From contig QPMI01000434.1 in the NCBI GenBank assembly GCA_004431415.1, positions 310,001-374,000 on the forward strand: 64,000 bases of DNA. The letters are read 5' to 3'. A program made the position numbers and the translations under genes. The notes beneath the pieces are model-generated. The model was not told the origin of the DNA. It saw only the letters and a program-made list of their open reading frames with translations, and did no database searches. Source of the DNA: Cyanophora paradoxa (Eukaryota > Glaucocystophyceae > Cyanophorales > Cyanophoraceae). Of this stretch, positions 1 to 11,456 are shown piece by piece; positions within the stretch are counted from its first letter, which is position 1; each line of letters starts with the position of its first letter.

Positions 1-49
1 AAAGCGCTGTAGGTAGGAGGTCCGGCGCGCCCGTAGCGTAGAAAGAGCA
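1..49 (+). repeat. Dispersed repeat family R1, copy 1
   Basis: First of five near-identical copies of a short repeat; its core is about 40 bp (positions 11-49) and contains GGTCCGGCGCGCCCGTAGCG. The other copies lie at 18071-18143, 29904-29943, 30318-30357 and 61211-61284. All five are on the same strand. Copies 1, 2 and 5 share the extra 5' sequence AAAGCGCTGT, and copies 2 and 5 share about 30 bp more upstream. This copy may be cut by the window edge. Function unknown. Confidence 0.85.
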
Positions 50-239
50 CGAACTTTGGAACTTTGGATGCTGTGGCCCTGTTTCCATGGGCCCATGCCA
101 GCCCACTGAGTACTAATGGCCATGGCCCAGTGGCACAGGTGCGCGCGCCCAGGCCTGTGGTACACGGACGTGTCTTCTGCCAGCCCGGTACCAGTCCCCC
201 TGACGACCACACCGGTACAACCCAGCCGAGTACCCGCCA

Positions 240-361
240 CCAGGAGGCAAAGCCGCTGATCATGAGCAAAGGCAGGCGGCAGCGGAGGGCCGCCGGGCAT
301 CCTGAAGGAGCAGCTGGCGCTGCAGATGAGCGCAGCCGAGTCGCTTAAGCACTAGCTGGAT
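240..361 (+). pseudogene. Degenerate duplicate of a SAS-6 coiled-coil exon
   Basis: This stretch is visibly homologous to the SAS-6 exon near 3655-3775. Both contain CAGGAGGCAAAG, then a GCAGCGGAGG-like stretch, then CTGAAGGAGCAGCTGGCG and GCCGAGTCGCT in the same order. The copy carries small deletions and an in-frame stop (the sequence matching CACCAGCTGGAG has become CACTAGCTGGA). There is no open frame of useful length, so it is read as a relic of a local duplication of the gene that starts 1.7 kb to the right. The rest of 50-437 shows nothing codable. Confidence 0.7.
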
Positions 362-437
362 TGCACGATGTAGAAGGAAAGGACACCAAAAAAAGGGTCG
401 CGATCGTGATTGGCATGTGAGACAACGAGAGCATTTA

Positions 438-1872
438 TCACTTCTTAGCTTTCGTTTTCCCCTTTCGTTTTTCGCTTTCGGGCATGTCTTCTGACAGTTT
501 TGCCATCTGCTCCTCCGCCCTTTCCTTCTCTCTTTCGGCCTGCATACATTCTCATGACGAGGCAGAAGCTCGAGAACGAAATGAAGCACCATCTTCCGTT
601 CCAAGTGGGGCCTGTAGACCTCCCAGTACTCTTTCCTTGCATCATCAACTGCAGCAAGGAAATCTGAAATGCCCTCTCCAGACACTGCAGACACGCCCAC
701 AGTCTGTGTGCACGCTCATCAGTGAATGCACGAACTACATACAAGGAAAGAAAGCTTTACCCTGATGTTCTTGTAAAACTAGAAGAGATGACAGAGTGAG
801 ATGACAGAGTGACAAATCGACCACATGGCACACCTCATCGAGAACCAGCGACATCGAGCGGGTCAGACAGGCTGAGTATGACTTCTCATTGTCCAGCGCT
901 GCACAGAATGCATCGTAGTCTTGCATCCACTCCGTTGCAAACTTGTGGGACACCACGTCGATTTTGTTGAACACGCAAATAAAAGGAAGCTGGGTTTTGT
1001 ACATGACACTGCAGTAAGCATTAGCTGTGAAGTCGGATAGAGGAAAAGTGTGGGCCTGCACCTGCATGCATACATCATGTTCGACATGAAGGTCGTTGGG
1101 TTTGCTGAGCGAACAGTGTCGACCACGTACACGATCGCCACAGGCAAGGTGGATGCCAGCGACTCCGTGATAATCGCTCCTGACGCAGACCAAGTGAAAA
1201 TCTCGATCTGCCCTGGAGTGTCCATTAAGATGTATCTGCAGTTTTGTCAGTCTCACAGGACCGCATCCAATTTCAACCGCTAGCACTTACTTGATGCCTT
1301 CGCTCGCTCGCTTCTCGACGAATCCGAGTACTTGATCGAAACTAGACGTGCAGCATCAGCGCAGTCGTTCGTATGCTAGCTTGTAGAACATAGCACCGCG
1401 TTGCGAAAAGGTTTAGCGACGTCAGAATGCCGCCGTTTGGGCCTAGATTATACCTGGCAGAGCGTCAGCCATAAGCGCGTCACATCTCCGGCGTATGCGC
1501 ACTGCTTCATGACTGCCTTGTAGTCGACGGTGTCGCGGATGTCGATGTTGGCCGTCGCCGGCGCATGAACCGCTGCAGGGTCAAGGTTGATCACGTATGA
1601 AGGCGTCTTCGTCAGGTGGAAGTGCGCGTTCAGCCTCTGCGCGTTGCGTGCGAGCTTCAGCGCTCGCGCAGCGGAACGTACGCGCGGCAGCGAACCTGCA
1701 TGAGAGTCGTCTTCCCACTACCGGCCATTCCGATCATGATGAGGACGATTGGCTTCTCCGGCGCGGACGACGGACCGGCTTCGGGCGCGCTGGTTGCGTC
1801 TGCGCCGTCGCGCGGCGCCGGCTGCGGCGGGTCTCCGCTAGCCCCGGCTGACGAGCTTGCCGCATCGCTCAT
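438..1872 (-). CDS. GPN1: GPN-loop GTPase 1 (XAB1/GPN1)
   Basis: Cytoplasmic GTPase that, in its family, helps assemble RNA polymerase II and move it into the nucleus with GPN2/GPN3. The start is the ATG at 1872. A Ser/Ala/Pro-rich leader precedes the P-loop ([12 protein letters not shown], near residue 50). The next exons encode NIDIRDTV, the defining GPNGGI loop followed by [14 protein letters not shown], then [24 protein letters not shown] and the guanine-specificity motif FNKIDVV. A MQDYDAF...SLVLDE helix and a charged tail rich in Lys/Glu end at the TGA at 438-440. The gene is split by at least six short introns. The tail is shorter than in the animal protein, lacking its long acidic end. 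It is head-to-head with SAS-6 (160 bp between starts), so the two probably share a promoter region. Confidence 0.93.
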
Positions 1873-2031
1873 CGCGCAGGCTGCGAGGATTCCAGGCTAC
1901 TCGGATGAGCGCCGTTTAGCTCGTACCCGTCTAGCGAGCATTTCCCGCGAGTTGGTTCCTCCTGGAACTGCCTTCTAGCGCATTCTCAAAGCGGTTGGAG
2001 CGTGCGGACGCATCACTGCGAGCAGTGTGCG

Positions 2032-4251
2032 ATGGCGGAGGATAGCGAGCAGACCGTCCTGTACGACGGCGAGGTCCCGGTGACGCTGCGGCTAAGCGAG
2101 CGCGAGTCCCGTCGCGAGAACCTCTCTATCAAGCTCAGCAGCGGCACGAACAAGTCGCAGCACAACCAGCGCTTTCTCACCGTGCAAGTCACATCCGAGG
2201 CGGACCCTTTCCTCCTGTACCTCTTCGACGTGACCGAGGAGGACTTCCAGGCGCTCAAAGCTGATCAGTCTTTGCTTGTAGACTTCTCAAAGTTCCCGGA
2301 CTTCTTCATCGAGCTCCTAGAGCACTGCATCCGAACGGGGCGGGAAGGCACCCCGCAGTGCGCGCCCTGTGGGATCGTTGCCGTGCCTGTAGCTAATTGA
2401 AGTCATGGACGTGTCGCGCAGATTTGCGGCGCAGCTCTCTTCTCGCGGGGGCTCATCCCAACTATCGATCGTGGAGACGACTCAGTTCAAGCAGATTTCC
2501 CACCTCGCCCTGACCGTCCGTGCCGGCAATGATGCGGCCGTCAAAAAGTACCTCGCGCAGCGCGTTCACACTTTCAAGGTTCGTGAGGACCCGAAGCTCG
2601 CGCCCGTCGAGCGGTTGCGGGCGTGAACGCCGCTGCGCCGCAGACGAAGCTGGAGAGCGTACAGAGGAGCTATTTGGATTGCCAAAGAGCGTTATCGGAC
2701 AAATCATCGGCGTTGGACGGATCGAGCAGGGAAGTGAGGGAGCTTCAGGAGCTGCAGCAGAGGCAGGCGGCGGACTTGAGGGCGCAGCACGCCCAGGCGA
2801 TGGCGGCTCTGAAGGAGAAGATGCTGGAGAGCCAGCAGGAAGCCGTCGCCGCCCTCCAGCTGGAGCACAGGGACGCCCTGGCCGTAGCCACCGAGAAGGC
2901 GCGCCACCCCTCGCCGCGAGCCTTGTCCGGGTCGCGTTCGACGGTGCGGGGCGCAGATCCAGAGGCTGGAGTCGCGCGTGGAGGAGCTCTCGAAGCGGCA
3001 GCAGGCTTCGGAGCAGGAGCGGGCGCGGCTCGAGTCGGAGGGGCGCGAGCTCGCGACGAACCTTCGGACGAAGGAGAACGAGCTCGAGGCGAGCCGCGCG
3101 GACCAGGCGAGGCTGCTTTCGGAGTGGCGGGAGGCGAACCAGTCGAAGTTCGAGCTGGAGAAGCGCCTCGGGGAGTCCGGGATGCGGATATCGGCGCTGG
3201 AGCAGCAGGTAAAGGGCAAGGACGAGATGCTGGCCAAGGAGCGCGAGCTCTACGAGCGCATCTGCGGCGAGAAGGCCCGCCCCAGCGCCCGCCCCCCCGC
3301 CCGAGCGCCGAGGCCTCCCCGTTCGCTGAGGCGGGCACCGCGCGCAGGGGACACTGGAGAAGTCGCTCGCGGCTGTCGAGGCGTCGTACCAGAAGGCGCA
3401 GGAGCAGCTGGAGGGCAGCTGCTCCGAGATTGTGAAGGCGCGGCCCAACTCGCTCGCCCGCCACATGGGCGCGGAGGCACTAACCTAGGGGGCGCGGCAG
3501 GGTAACGAGATCATCGAGCGGCTGCAGTCGGAGCTGCGGGGCACCAAGTCGAAGCTCAAGCTCCGCAACGCGCTCTTCACGCAGCTCGAGCAGGCGCGCC
3601 CGCCCGTGGGACTCGGATGTGTCCTCTTCCCGTCGGCCCCGCTGACGGCTCCGCAGGAGGCAAAGCAGAGGCAGGCAGCGACGGAGGGAAACCTGAAGGA
3701 GATCGCGGCGCTGAAGGAGCAGCTGGCGATGCAGACGAGCGCGGCCGAGTCGCTCAGGCACCAGCTGGAGCAGGCCCACGCCAAGCAGGCCGAGAGCGAG
3801 AAGCTCCTGCAGTCCAACCAGCAGGGTCCGCGTTGGGCGCAGCGCGCGCGCCTCCCTCTGCCACCGGCGCCCTGACGCTCGGCTCGCTCGCGCGCGCGCA
3901 GTGATCCAGTGGCTCAACAACCAGATCAACGAGTCGCAGCTGACGAGGAGCCCCGGCATTGCCGCCGGCCACTCGAGCTTCAGCTTCCGGCCCTCGGTGG
4001 GCCTCCCCCAGGCGCCCCCGCTCACGGCCGGCTACGCGCGGGAGCCGCCGGCGACGGCCCCGTCGGTGACGCCGCTGTACAAGTCGGCAGCGCTGAGCAC
4101 GCCAGCGACGGTCGCGTACAGGGGCCCGGGCGCGCTGGCCGGCACTGCCGCCGCCGCGCTGGGCCCCAAGGAGGCACCGGGAAAGGACACGAATTTCCTG
4201 AAGTACCTCACCGCGACGCCCCCGCCCACCTCCCTCTCCGCCGTCCACTAG
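2032..4251 (+). CDS. SAS6: Centriole/basal-body assembly protein SAS-6
   Basis: Core structural protein of the centriole cartwheel; its N-terminal heads oligomerise into the nine-fold ring. The start is the ATG at 2032. The head domain carries the family signatures DPFLLYLFDVTEEDFQ, LLVDFSKFP and FIELLEHCI, then after an intron at about 2359-2422 IVETTQFKQISHLALTV and GNDAAVKKYLAQ. A long coiled coil follows over several exons (LESVQRSYLDCQRAL to LEKRLGESG, then EIIERLQSELR). The conserved VIQWLNNQINESQ begins the last exon at about 3901, followed by a Pro/Ala/Thr-rich tail ending with TAG at 4249-4251. At least one intron (donor near 3274) appears to begin with GC. The presence of SAS-6 implies that the organism builds flagella or centrioles. 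Confidence 0.93.
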
Positions 4252-4427
4252 CCCACTTGCTGTAAATGCCGTCTCTTTAGCTAGATCTGCTCACGCGCGT
4301 ACTTAGCTTATTCACTGAGCGCGGGGTTCCGCCCCGTGCATGTCCACCCGCTGTCTACGCCATCCGTGGGCCGTGTCGCGGGCACTGTTTGGACTCTGTG
4401 TGGCACGGAAGTCCGCCTAGGGGGAAG

Positions 4428-5630
4428 CTAGATCTTGCTCTGGAGCTCGTGGGCGAGGCGGTAGTTCTGGGCCTTGCTCCAGTCGAAGCTGGCGCCGGTG
4501 ATGGGGAGCTTGCGGCGGAACTCCTTCCAGGTCGAGCGGGAGAGGCCCTCCAGGCTCTCCAGCACGCCCCGGTGCACGCCCGCCTCCGCCTCCTCCACCC
4601 GCCCCGCCACCGCCCCCGCGAACGCCTCCGCGTCGCCCCGCTGCGCCCCCTTCGTCGTCTCTCCGAGTCGAGGGAGGGACCGGAGGGAGGACGCACGGGG
4701 AAGGCGACGTCGGCGGGGCCGCAGGGCTCGGAGACGCGGAGCTGCACGTTGCCGTCCTCGAAGGAGTGGACGAGTGCATCCACCTGCCCTGCCACGCTTG
4801 CCCCCTCGCCCCCCGCCGTGACGCGCACCGTCCACCGCGAGATCCACTCGCCGCCCCTGCCGCAGCGCCGCGTCGCGTCGCGCGGGGCCCGGGCGGGTGG
4901 GGCGCGCTCCGCCGTGGCCGCGCACCAGAAACTCGTCTGCTTCGACTTCGTAGAAGAGATGCGGACAGCGAGGGCGTCCGGCGCCGTGGCGTACACTCCG
5001 CTGTGCGCGTCCGGCGCGATCCGCAGCAGGTACTTCCGTATCGCCGCGTCCAGCGCCCGCCTGTGCGCCTCCAGCTCGGGGAAGGACGGGTCCCGCGGCT
5101 CCCGCGCCGTGCACGTCTACCGCCCGCAGCGTCGGTTGGAGGCTGTGGAGGCGCGCGAGCGCCGTGCACCCGTGTCGCATGGTCGACCGTCACTGCCTCG
5201 GAGCTGCGCGGGTTGTAGAAGCGCCCTTCCTCGAGTTCCGCAACGTCGCACACCAGCAGCTGCGGCGAGGACCTCAGAGGGGATGCTGCAACGTCGACGG
5301 CGAGCTGTAAATGCAGTAAAGGCCTTGGCACGGCGCGAGGAGCGCCCGGCGGCGCTCGCGGAAACGCAGCGGCTAGCTAGGGTGCAACGGCTAACACTTG
5401 CGGGCAGGCCAGGCGCACCGGCTGTTCCTCTGCCATTGGAATGCTAATGCAATGCGCAACGTCCCAATGCCTGGCGAAGCCATCCAGCCCCTCGGCGCCC
5501 GCGAGGACGGAGACATCTGAACGGCGGCCTCGGTCACTCCAGGGGCGGGATAGGGGCGAGAATCAGCACCTCGGAAGACAGCGTCCAGGCTCCCAGGGGG
5601 AGCCTGCAGCACGAGGTCCGCCGCAGCCAT
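4428..5630 (-). CDS. CAPZA: F-actin-capping protein subunit alpha
   Basis: Alpha half of the CapZ heterodimer, which caps actin barbed ends. The first exon starts at the ATG at 5628-5630 and encodes DLVLQAPPGSLDAVF, matching the family's start region (APPGEFNEVF). After an intron the frame continues DVSVLAGAEGLDGF. Downstream exons encode CDVAELEEGRFYNPRS and VDHATR, then WISRWTV and VDALVHSFEDGNVQL, the conserved core. The C-terminus WKEFRRKLPITGASFDW plus YRLAHELQ matches the family's FKALRRQLPVTRTKIDW tentacle region. TAG lies at 4428-4430. The N-terminus is about 15 residues shorter than in animals. The start codon lies only 35 bp from the ATG of the gene on the other strand. Confidence 0.9.
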
Positions 5631-5665
5631 GGGTACGAGTGCAAAGTTTTGGCGCGCTTAGTCAA

Positions 5666-8600
5666 ATGGCGACGCCGGTGTCGCCGGGCGCCGGCTTCGT
5701 GATAAGACCGGAGGACGGCATCGAATGGGTGCGAGCGACGCGAGCGCGTGCGCCGCGTCCGAAGTAACCGCCGCCCTTCAGTTCCTCCTCACCTACTCGG
5801 AGTCCGACGCGGCGCTCAAGCTGATGCGGGTCATCGCGCGGGAGCGGCTGATCATCTCCCTTGAGAAGTGCGGCGCCCAGCCGGCTCAGTCTCCGCGTCG
5901 TCTCACGCTCGGCCGCAGCTTGAAAGACAATGTTCACGCCAGGCAGCTCCTCTCGAAGCGACGACGCCGGGCGGCAATGACACAGTCGCTGGAGTTGGAG
6001 GGCACGCCCCGCGCTGTCAAAAGAGAGCGCGTCTTTCAAGAGAAGGAGGCGCGCCGCCCGCCACCGCCCGCCCCCGCCCCCGCCCCTTCCAGGCGCCGAG
6101 CGGGCGGCCCTGTCGCAGCTCGGAGACGAGATTCCGAAGCTGCGCGCGATTCAAAAGCAGGAGCTGGAGGAGCTCGTGTCTGAGTGGGAGGACCGCGGCA
6201 CGCCCCTCTCCTCGCGCCTCAGCCCCATCCTCCTCAAGACTTCCCTCCTCGTCAACCAGGCCGCCCTCCCATCCCTCTCCCGCTTCTCCTCTTCTTCCTC
6301 CGCATCCACCACCCGCCGCCCGCTCCCGGCGCCGGCGCCGCCGCCGGGCGGCCCGGGCGCAGCGCCGCCCCGCCCGCGCTCGAGCGGGGACTCGCAGCGC
6401 GGGGAGGGCTCGGAGAGCGCGCGGCGGGGGCGGGAGGGCGAGCAGTACGGGGCGGCGTACGACGGGGAGCTGAGGCGGCTGCTGGACGCGCTGCTGGCGG
6501 CGATCGCGGGCGAGGGCGGCCGCTGGCGCGCGGCGCGCGACGTCGACGTGCGCGCCCTCGCCGCGGCCGCCGCGGCGCTCGCGAGGGTCCAGGCCGCCTT
6601 CGCGGAGCGCGCGGAGCGCACGCTCGGGGCCGCCGGCGAGCGCCTCGCCCGCCTCGAGGCCCGCCTCGAGGCCGCCGGCCCCGCCGCCCTCGCCTCCTCC
6701 CCCTCGCGCTCCCCGCGGGAGCTGGGGCGGGCGGGGCGGGGTCCTCGCGGTCCCCCCGTCGGGGGCGGCGGGGCGGGAGGAGGCGGCCCGGCTCCGGGCG
6801 CGCGTCGCCGAGCTCGAGGCCGTCAACCTGAACCTCGCCGGTCCGCCCGCCCCGCCCCGCCCCGCCCCGCCCCCTCCCAGCTCCACCGCACCCTCCGCCA
6901 GCTCCAGCACCCGAGAGCTCAAATCTCAGAGTCGTCGTTAGCTTTCAGAGCCTTCAGTGCAAATCACAGTCCGACGGCGACGCCGGCGCGCGAGGGCACA
7001 GAGTTTCAGGATTTCTAGAGGGCCCTCTCTGGCGCTGGCGCCCCGGCGAGCTCGCGCGCGCAGGGGGCATCGCGGCGATCTCGCGGGAGAAGGAGGCGCT
7101 GGCCTCGCGGGCGGCGGCCGCCGCCGCCGAGGCCGCCGCCCGCCGCGCCGAGCTCGAGGAGGCCCGCCGCGACGCCGCCGCCGCCCGCGCCCGGTCCGCT
7201 TTGCTTTGCTTTGCCCCGCCCCGCCCCGCCCCTCCGCGCGCCGTGCTGATGCGGGGCAGGCACGAGCGGGAGGCGGCGGCGGCGGCGCGGCGCATCCGGG
7301 AGCTCGAGGCGTCCCTCGCCCTCGCCGCCGCCGCCGCCGCGGGGCCCCGCTCGCCCTCCCCGGAGGCCCCGCACTCCGAGGCCCCCGCCGCCCCCGCGCC
7401 CTTCCCCTCCCCCGCCCCCTCCCTCGGCGCCTCACCCGCCGTCTCCCTCTCCTTCGCCGCCGCCGCCTCTGCCGGCGCCGCCTCCGGCCCCGCAGGGCCC
7501 GGCCCCTCTGCGGGGCCCTACCCCTCCCCGCCCCGCACGGGGCCGACCGGGCGAGCACGCCCCTCCTCGCGTGCGCCTCCCCCGCCAACGCCCCCCCCCC
7601 CCCCCCCCCCCCCCCCTCCCTCGTGAGCGAGCGGGCGGCGCAGGGCGAGCACGCCGCGGGAGGCGATGCCCTCGCGCTTCGTCTCGGCGGGGCCGGGGAG
7701 CCCGCTCTCCATGCCCCCCACCCCGGACCTCGCCAACGCCTCGTCCGCCCACTTCCCATTCTGAATCCGATTTCGAGTCCGACGGTGGGGCGCGCAGGTT
7801 CATATCGGAGGCGTTCGCCGGCTTCTCCTCCGCGGGGGCCTCCCTTCGCCACTCGGGCGAGGCGGGGCCCCGCCGCCCCTCCGCCCCACTCCCCCCGCCC
7901 GCTCCTCCGCAGCCGCCGCCCCGGAGGCGCCGGCGGCGGCGCGGTGCCCGCGGGTCGTGGCGAGCCCGCCGCCGCGCTCGGCGTCGCCCCCGGCGCGCCG
8001 CGGGGCGAGGGGCGAGGACGAGGAGCAAGCGAGCCCCGCGCCGGCGGTGCGGCCCCTCTGCGAGCTCCCCTCGTCCCCCACGCCGCCCCGGGACAACTCC
8101 TCCGGCCCCTCCTCCCCTTCGGCGGCCCCCGGCCCCTCTGACCCCTCCGGCACGCCGCCGCGTACCCCCGCCGAACCGCTCTCCGAGGCCCCTACCCCTG
8201 CGCGGCCCCTCGCCTGCTACCCTCCTCCCACGCCGCCCCCGGCCGCTGGGCCGGAGCAGCCCCCGGCGCCCACGCCTGCCCGCGCCGGTCCCGAGTCGCC
8301 GGAGAACGGGTGCGGGCGGGGCGAGGGGGCCGGCGGGGCCGCGCACCCGCCCACCACCACATCGTCGCCCCCAAAGGCCGGCGAGGAGGTGGATGCAGGG
8401 GGCGGCGGCGGGGCCGGCCTCGCGCCGCCCTCGCCGGCGCCGCCCACCGCCGCGCCAGAGCCGGCCCTCGGCCTCGCCGCGCCGCCCTCGCCGCCCCGCG
8501 AGGACTCTGGGCCAGCGGCGCGCACCGCGTCCGCGCCGCGGGGCGTGCCCCGCAGCTCCACCCTTTCCCGCCGCAAGGCCGCCCCGGCCCTCGACACGGT

Positions 8601-9018
8601 CCGCTTTCGTTTCCCTCGTTCCCCGCCGCGAGCGGCTGCCCACGACCCGCGCGCAGCAATCGCTCGCCCGCTCGATGCCAGCCGGCGCGCTCGGGCAGTT
8701 GGCCCCTCCCGAGGGGTCCGCCGGCCCCGCGCCGCAGCCGGAGCCGCTACCGGCGGCTGCGCGGGCGGCGCGGGGCGAGGCGGTAGTGCTTGACGACGGG
8801 GCGGCGGCCGGCGCCGCCGCCGGCGCGCCGGCGCGCAAGCGCCCGGTCCTCTCGAGCCAGCGCGCCGCCGCCGCCGCCGCGAAGGCAGCCGCCGCCTCGC
8901 CGCCGCCGCCGGCCCCCGCCCAGTCGTCGGGCCCGCGGTTCGTGGGGAGGGCGCGTGGAGCACGCTGGCGGGGCGCGGGGCGGCCTCGGGCCCGTGGCCG
9001 GCGCCGGGCCCCGCGGAG
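5666..9018 (+). CDS. Long coiled-coil/low-complexity protein, N-terminal part
   Basis: Not recognised as a known family. The ATG at 5666 opens PGAGFVIRPEDGIEW, then after an intron at about 5729-5781 FLLTYSESDAALKLMRV and KDNVHARQLLSKRRRR. From about 6110 the reading becomes alpha-helical and charged (SQLGDEIPKLRAIQKQELEE, later ARLRARVAELEAVNLNLA, then SREKEALASRAAAAAAEA and RRAELEEARRDAAAARA near 7080-7190), which reads as coiled coil. From about 7330 to 8930 it is almost entirely Pro, Ala, Ser and Gly with long C tracts, so disordered if translated. Exon limits cannot be fixed in DNA this repetitive. It probably continues in frame into the beta-helix part downstream, which would make one gene of about 5.8 kb, but two genes are possible. 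Confidence 0.5.
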
Positions 9019-11456
9019 GCGGCCGAGGAGGCGGCCTGCGACGCCCTCCTCGACGCCCGCGTGCGCGACGCTTTTCCGACTCTAGGCGTATCCCCCTCAG
9101 AGTCACAAGCGAGTCGCGTGTGCGGCGCCGCGCGCGCCGCCGGCCGACGCCGCCGCCGCAGGTGGTGCTGCTGAGCGGGGCCGGGGCGCCCTCCGTCCCC
9201 TGCGCGAGCCTCGCCGAGGCCCTCCGCCGCGCCGCCGACGGTCCGCCCCGCCCCGCCTGCGCCCCTGCATCGCCCCGCCCCGCCCTCCTCGGCCCCACTC
9301 CCCAGCCCAACTTGGGCCGCATCCTATCCAGCTCAGACTCCTCGCCCCCGCCCCGACCCGACCCTCGGCCCCTTTTTCTAGCGTGGGATAGGGGGTGCGC
9401 GGCTCCCTCTCTGCCGGGCCGTCCGACGGTCGTTCAGAGCTTGCACCCAGCCCCGCCCCGCCCGCCCCGCGCCCTCGGCGACCCGACTCCATCCCCCCGC
9501 GGGCTCCCGCTTCCGCCGGAGACGCTCCCCCCCCTCCCCCCCCCCCCTCTCTCCCCCCCCCCCTCCCCCTTCCCTCGCCTCATGCTGCGGGGGTAGGGGA
9601 CGGGGTGCTGCTGCGGGCGGGGACGCACTACGTCGAGCCCGGCGCCGACCTCGCCCTTTTCCGGTGCCCCCGCGCCCGACTTCCCGCCCCGCGCCGCGGG
9701 GAGCGAGAGCGAGCGCGAGCGCCAGAGACCTCTAAGGATAGAGAGGGGGCGGATGCCGCAGTCGATCTTCTCTGCCAGGCTGTTCTGCGCGGGAGGGGCG
9801 GGGCGTTCTGACGCTGCCCGCGGGGGGCGCGCGCAGGTCGGTGGAGATCGTGGGGGAGGCGCTGCCGCCGGCCCCGGACCGCGAGCACCGCGCCTGCCTC
9901 GCCTCGCCCCTCACCAAGACCGTGCGCCCGCCCGCCCGCCCGCCCGCCCCCGAGGGCCGCCCTGGAGGCGGGCCCCCTCACCTCGCCCGCCCGGCCCCGG
10001 CGCGCGGCAGTACGGGCGCCCGAAGCCGCTGCTGGCGGTGGGCGAGGCCGCGGCCGTGCGCCTCGTCAACGTCGACTTCAACGAGGAGGCGCGCCCCCCC
10101 GCCTTCCCCTGCGGCGCCCGCGCCCCGGGCACTCCGCTCACCCCCGCCCCAGCGCAAGGCGACGGGCGAGGGCGGCGTCATCGATGTGGCAGCCACCGCC
10201 CAGGCGCGGCCCCGCCCCGCCCTCTAGAGCATGTGGCCGGCCCCCCGGCCTTGGCTGACGCGGTGCCCGGAGCTGACGCGGGGAGCAGCTGGCGATGGAG
10301 TCGTGCACCGTCCGCTGCGCCGCCCCGCGGCCCTGCCTCGCCGTCCGCTACGAGGCCCGGGTCCGCCCGCGCCCGTCCCCGCGCCACGCCATGCGTCATC
10401 TTGGGCTCTGACGCCTGTGCGCGCGGGCCAGGCGCGGGCGGCGCGCTGCGTCTTCGAGCACCCCGAGGGCGGCCCCTACGGCGCCGCCGGCGTCCGCGTC
10501 TCCGAGCTCGCCCAGGCGCCTCCCGCGGCTCGGGTCCGGGTCGGACGGGGTCAGGTCTGATGCGGTGCGGTGCGGGCAGGTGGCGCTGGAGGGGTGCGAG
10601 GCGGCGGGGGGCCACACGGGCTTCGCCCTCGCCGTCTTCGGGGAGGAGAATCTCGTCGCCCCGCCCTCGACCCTCGCCGACTGCACCGCCCGCTCCGCCC
10701 AGGTCAGGGAGGCCCCAGGGCACAGGCGCCCTACTTGGCACACGCCCTGTACCTCGCCAACGCCTCGCTCCCGCCCTCCCCGCAGGTCGGGTTCGCGCTG
10801 GCGGGCGCCGCGAGGGCCTCGCGCTGCGCGGCGGCGGAGTGCGCGGCCTTCGGGTTCCGCGTGAAGGCGCCGGCGCCCGAGCCCGGCGCCCCGGGCCGCT
10901 GGCGGGGCGAGGAGGCGGCGCTGGAGGCCTGCGAGGCCGCCGCCTGCGGCACCGGCTTCCTCCTCCTCCCCGGCGGCCCCACGCGCCTCACGCGCTGCAC
11001 AGCCCGCGCCTCCCGCGCCGCCGGCTTCAGCGTCGTCGCCTCCAAGGAGTCCCTCCAGGAGGTCCGCGAAGCAAAGCAAGCCTCGCAGAGCCCCGCCTTC
11101 TTCCCTTCCTTGACGCGGCGCAGCTGGTCTCGTGCGCGGCGTCCGGAAGCGGCGTGGCCGGCCTCGTCGTCCGCTCGGGCGGCCCTGGCGTGCTCGTGCG
11201 GGGCGCCACGTTCGAGGGGCACGACGGGAGCGTCTCGGGCCCCAAGGGCGACCCCAACCTCGCGCCCTTCCGCTCGGCGGGCCTCAAGAAGAGGGTGGAC
11301 GTCGTGATCTCCCCCGAGGGGGCCCACGGCGAGGTCCGCATGGAGGGGTGCCGCCGGGCGGAGGCGGGCGGCGCGGCGGGGGACCTGGGGGCGGGCGAGG
11401 GGGCGCCCCCTACGGTCGCCGAGGTCGCCCTGCCGCCGGCGGAGCCCGGCCTCTGA
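9019..11456 (+). CDS. Right-handed parallel beta-helix protein (C-terminal part of the same gene?)
   Basis: After a short exon reading ACDALLDARVRDAFPTLG, the frame gives VVLLSGAGAPSVPCASLAEAL. After an intron with long C tracts (9500-9570) it gives GDGVLLRAGTHYVEPGADLA, the usual entry into a pectin-lyase-like beta-helix. Repeating short-strand units follow: VEIVGEALP, VRLVNVDFNEE, ARCVFEHPEGGPYGAAGV, VALEGCEAAGGHTGFALAV, STLADCTARSAQ, VGFALAGAARASRCAAAEC, LEACEAAACGTGFLLLPGG, LTRCTARASRAAGFSVVA and LVSCAASGSGVAGLVVRSGG. It ends at TGA 11454-11456. This pattern resembles eukaryotic carbohydrate-binding or F-box-type beta-helix proteins, but no catalytic residues can be assigned. Whether it is fused to the upstream coiled coil needs cDNA. 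Confidence 0.6.

Noticed and set aside
6017-9322. Very long open frames on the minus strand between 6 and 9.3 kb
   Set aside because: They are Arg/Gly/Pro-rich antisense readings of extremely GC-rich DNA with no family signatures; stop codons are rare in all frames at this base composition.
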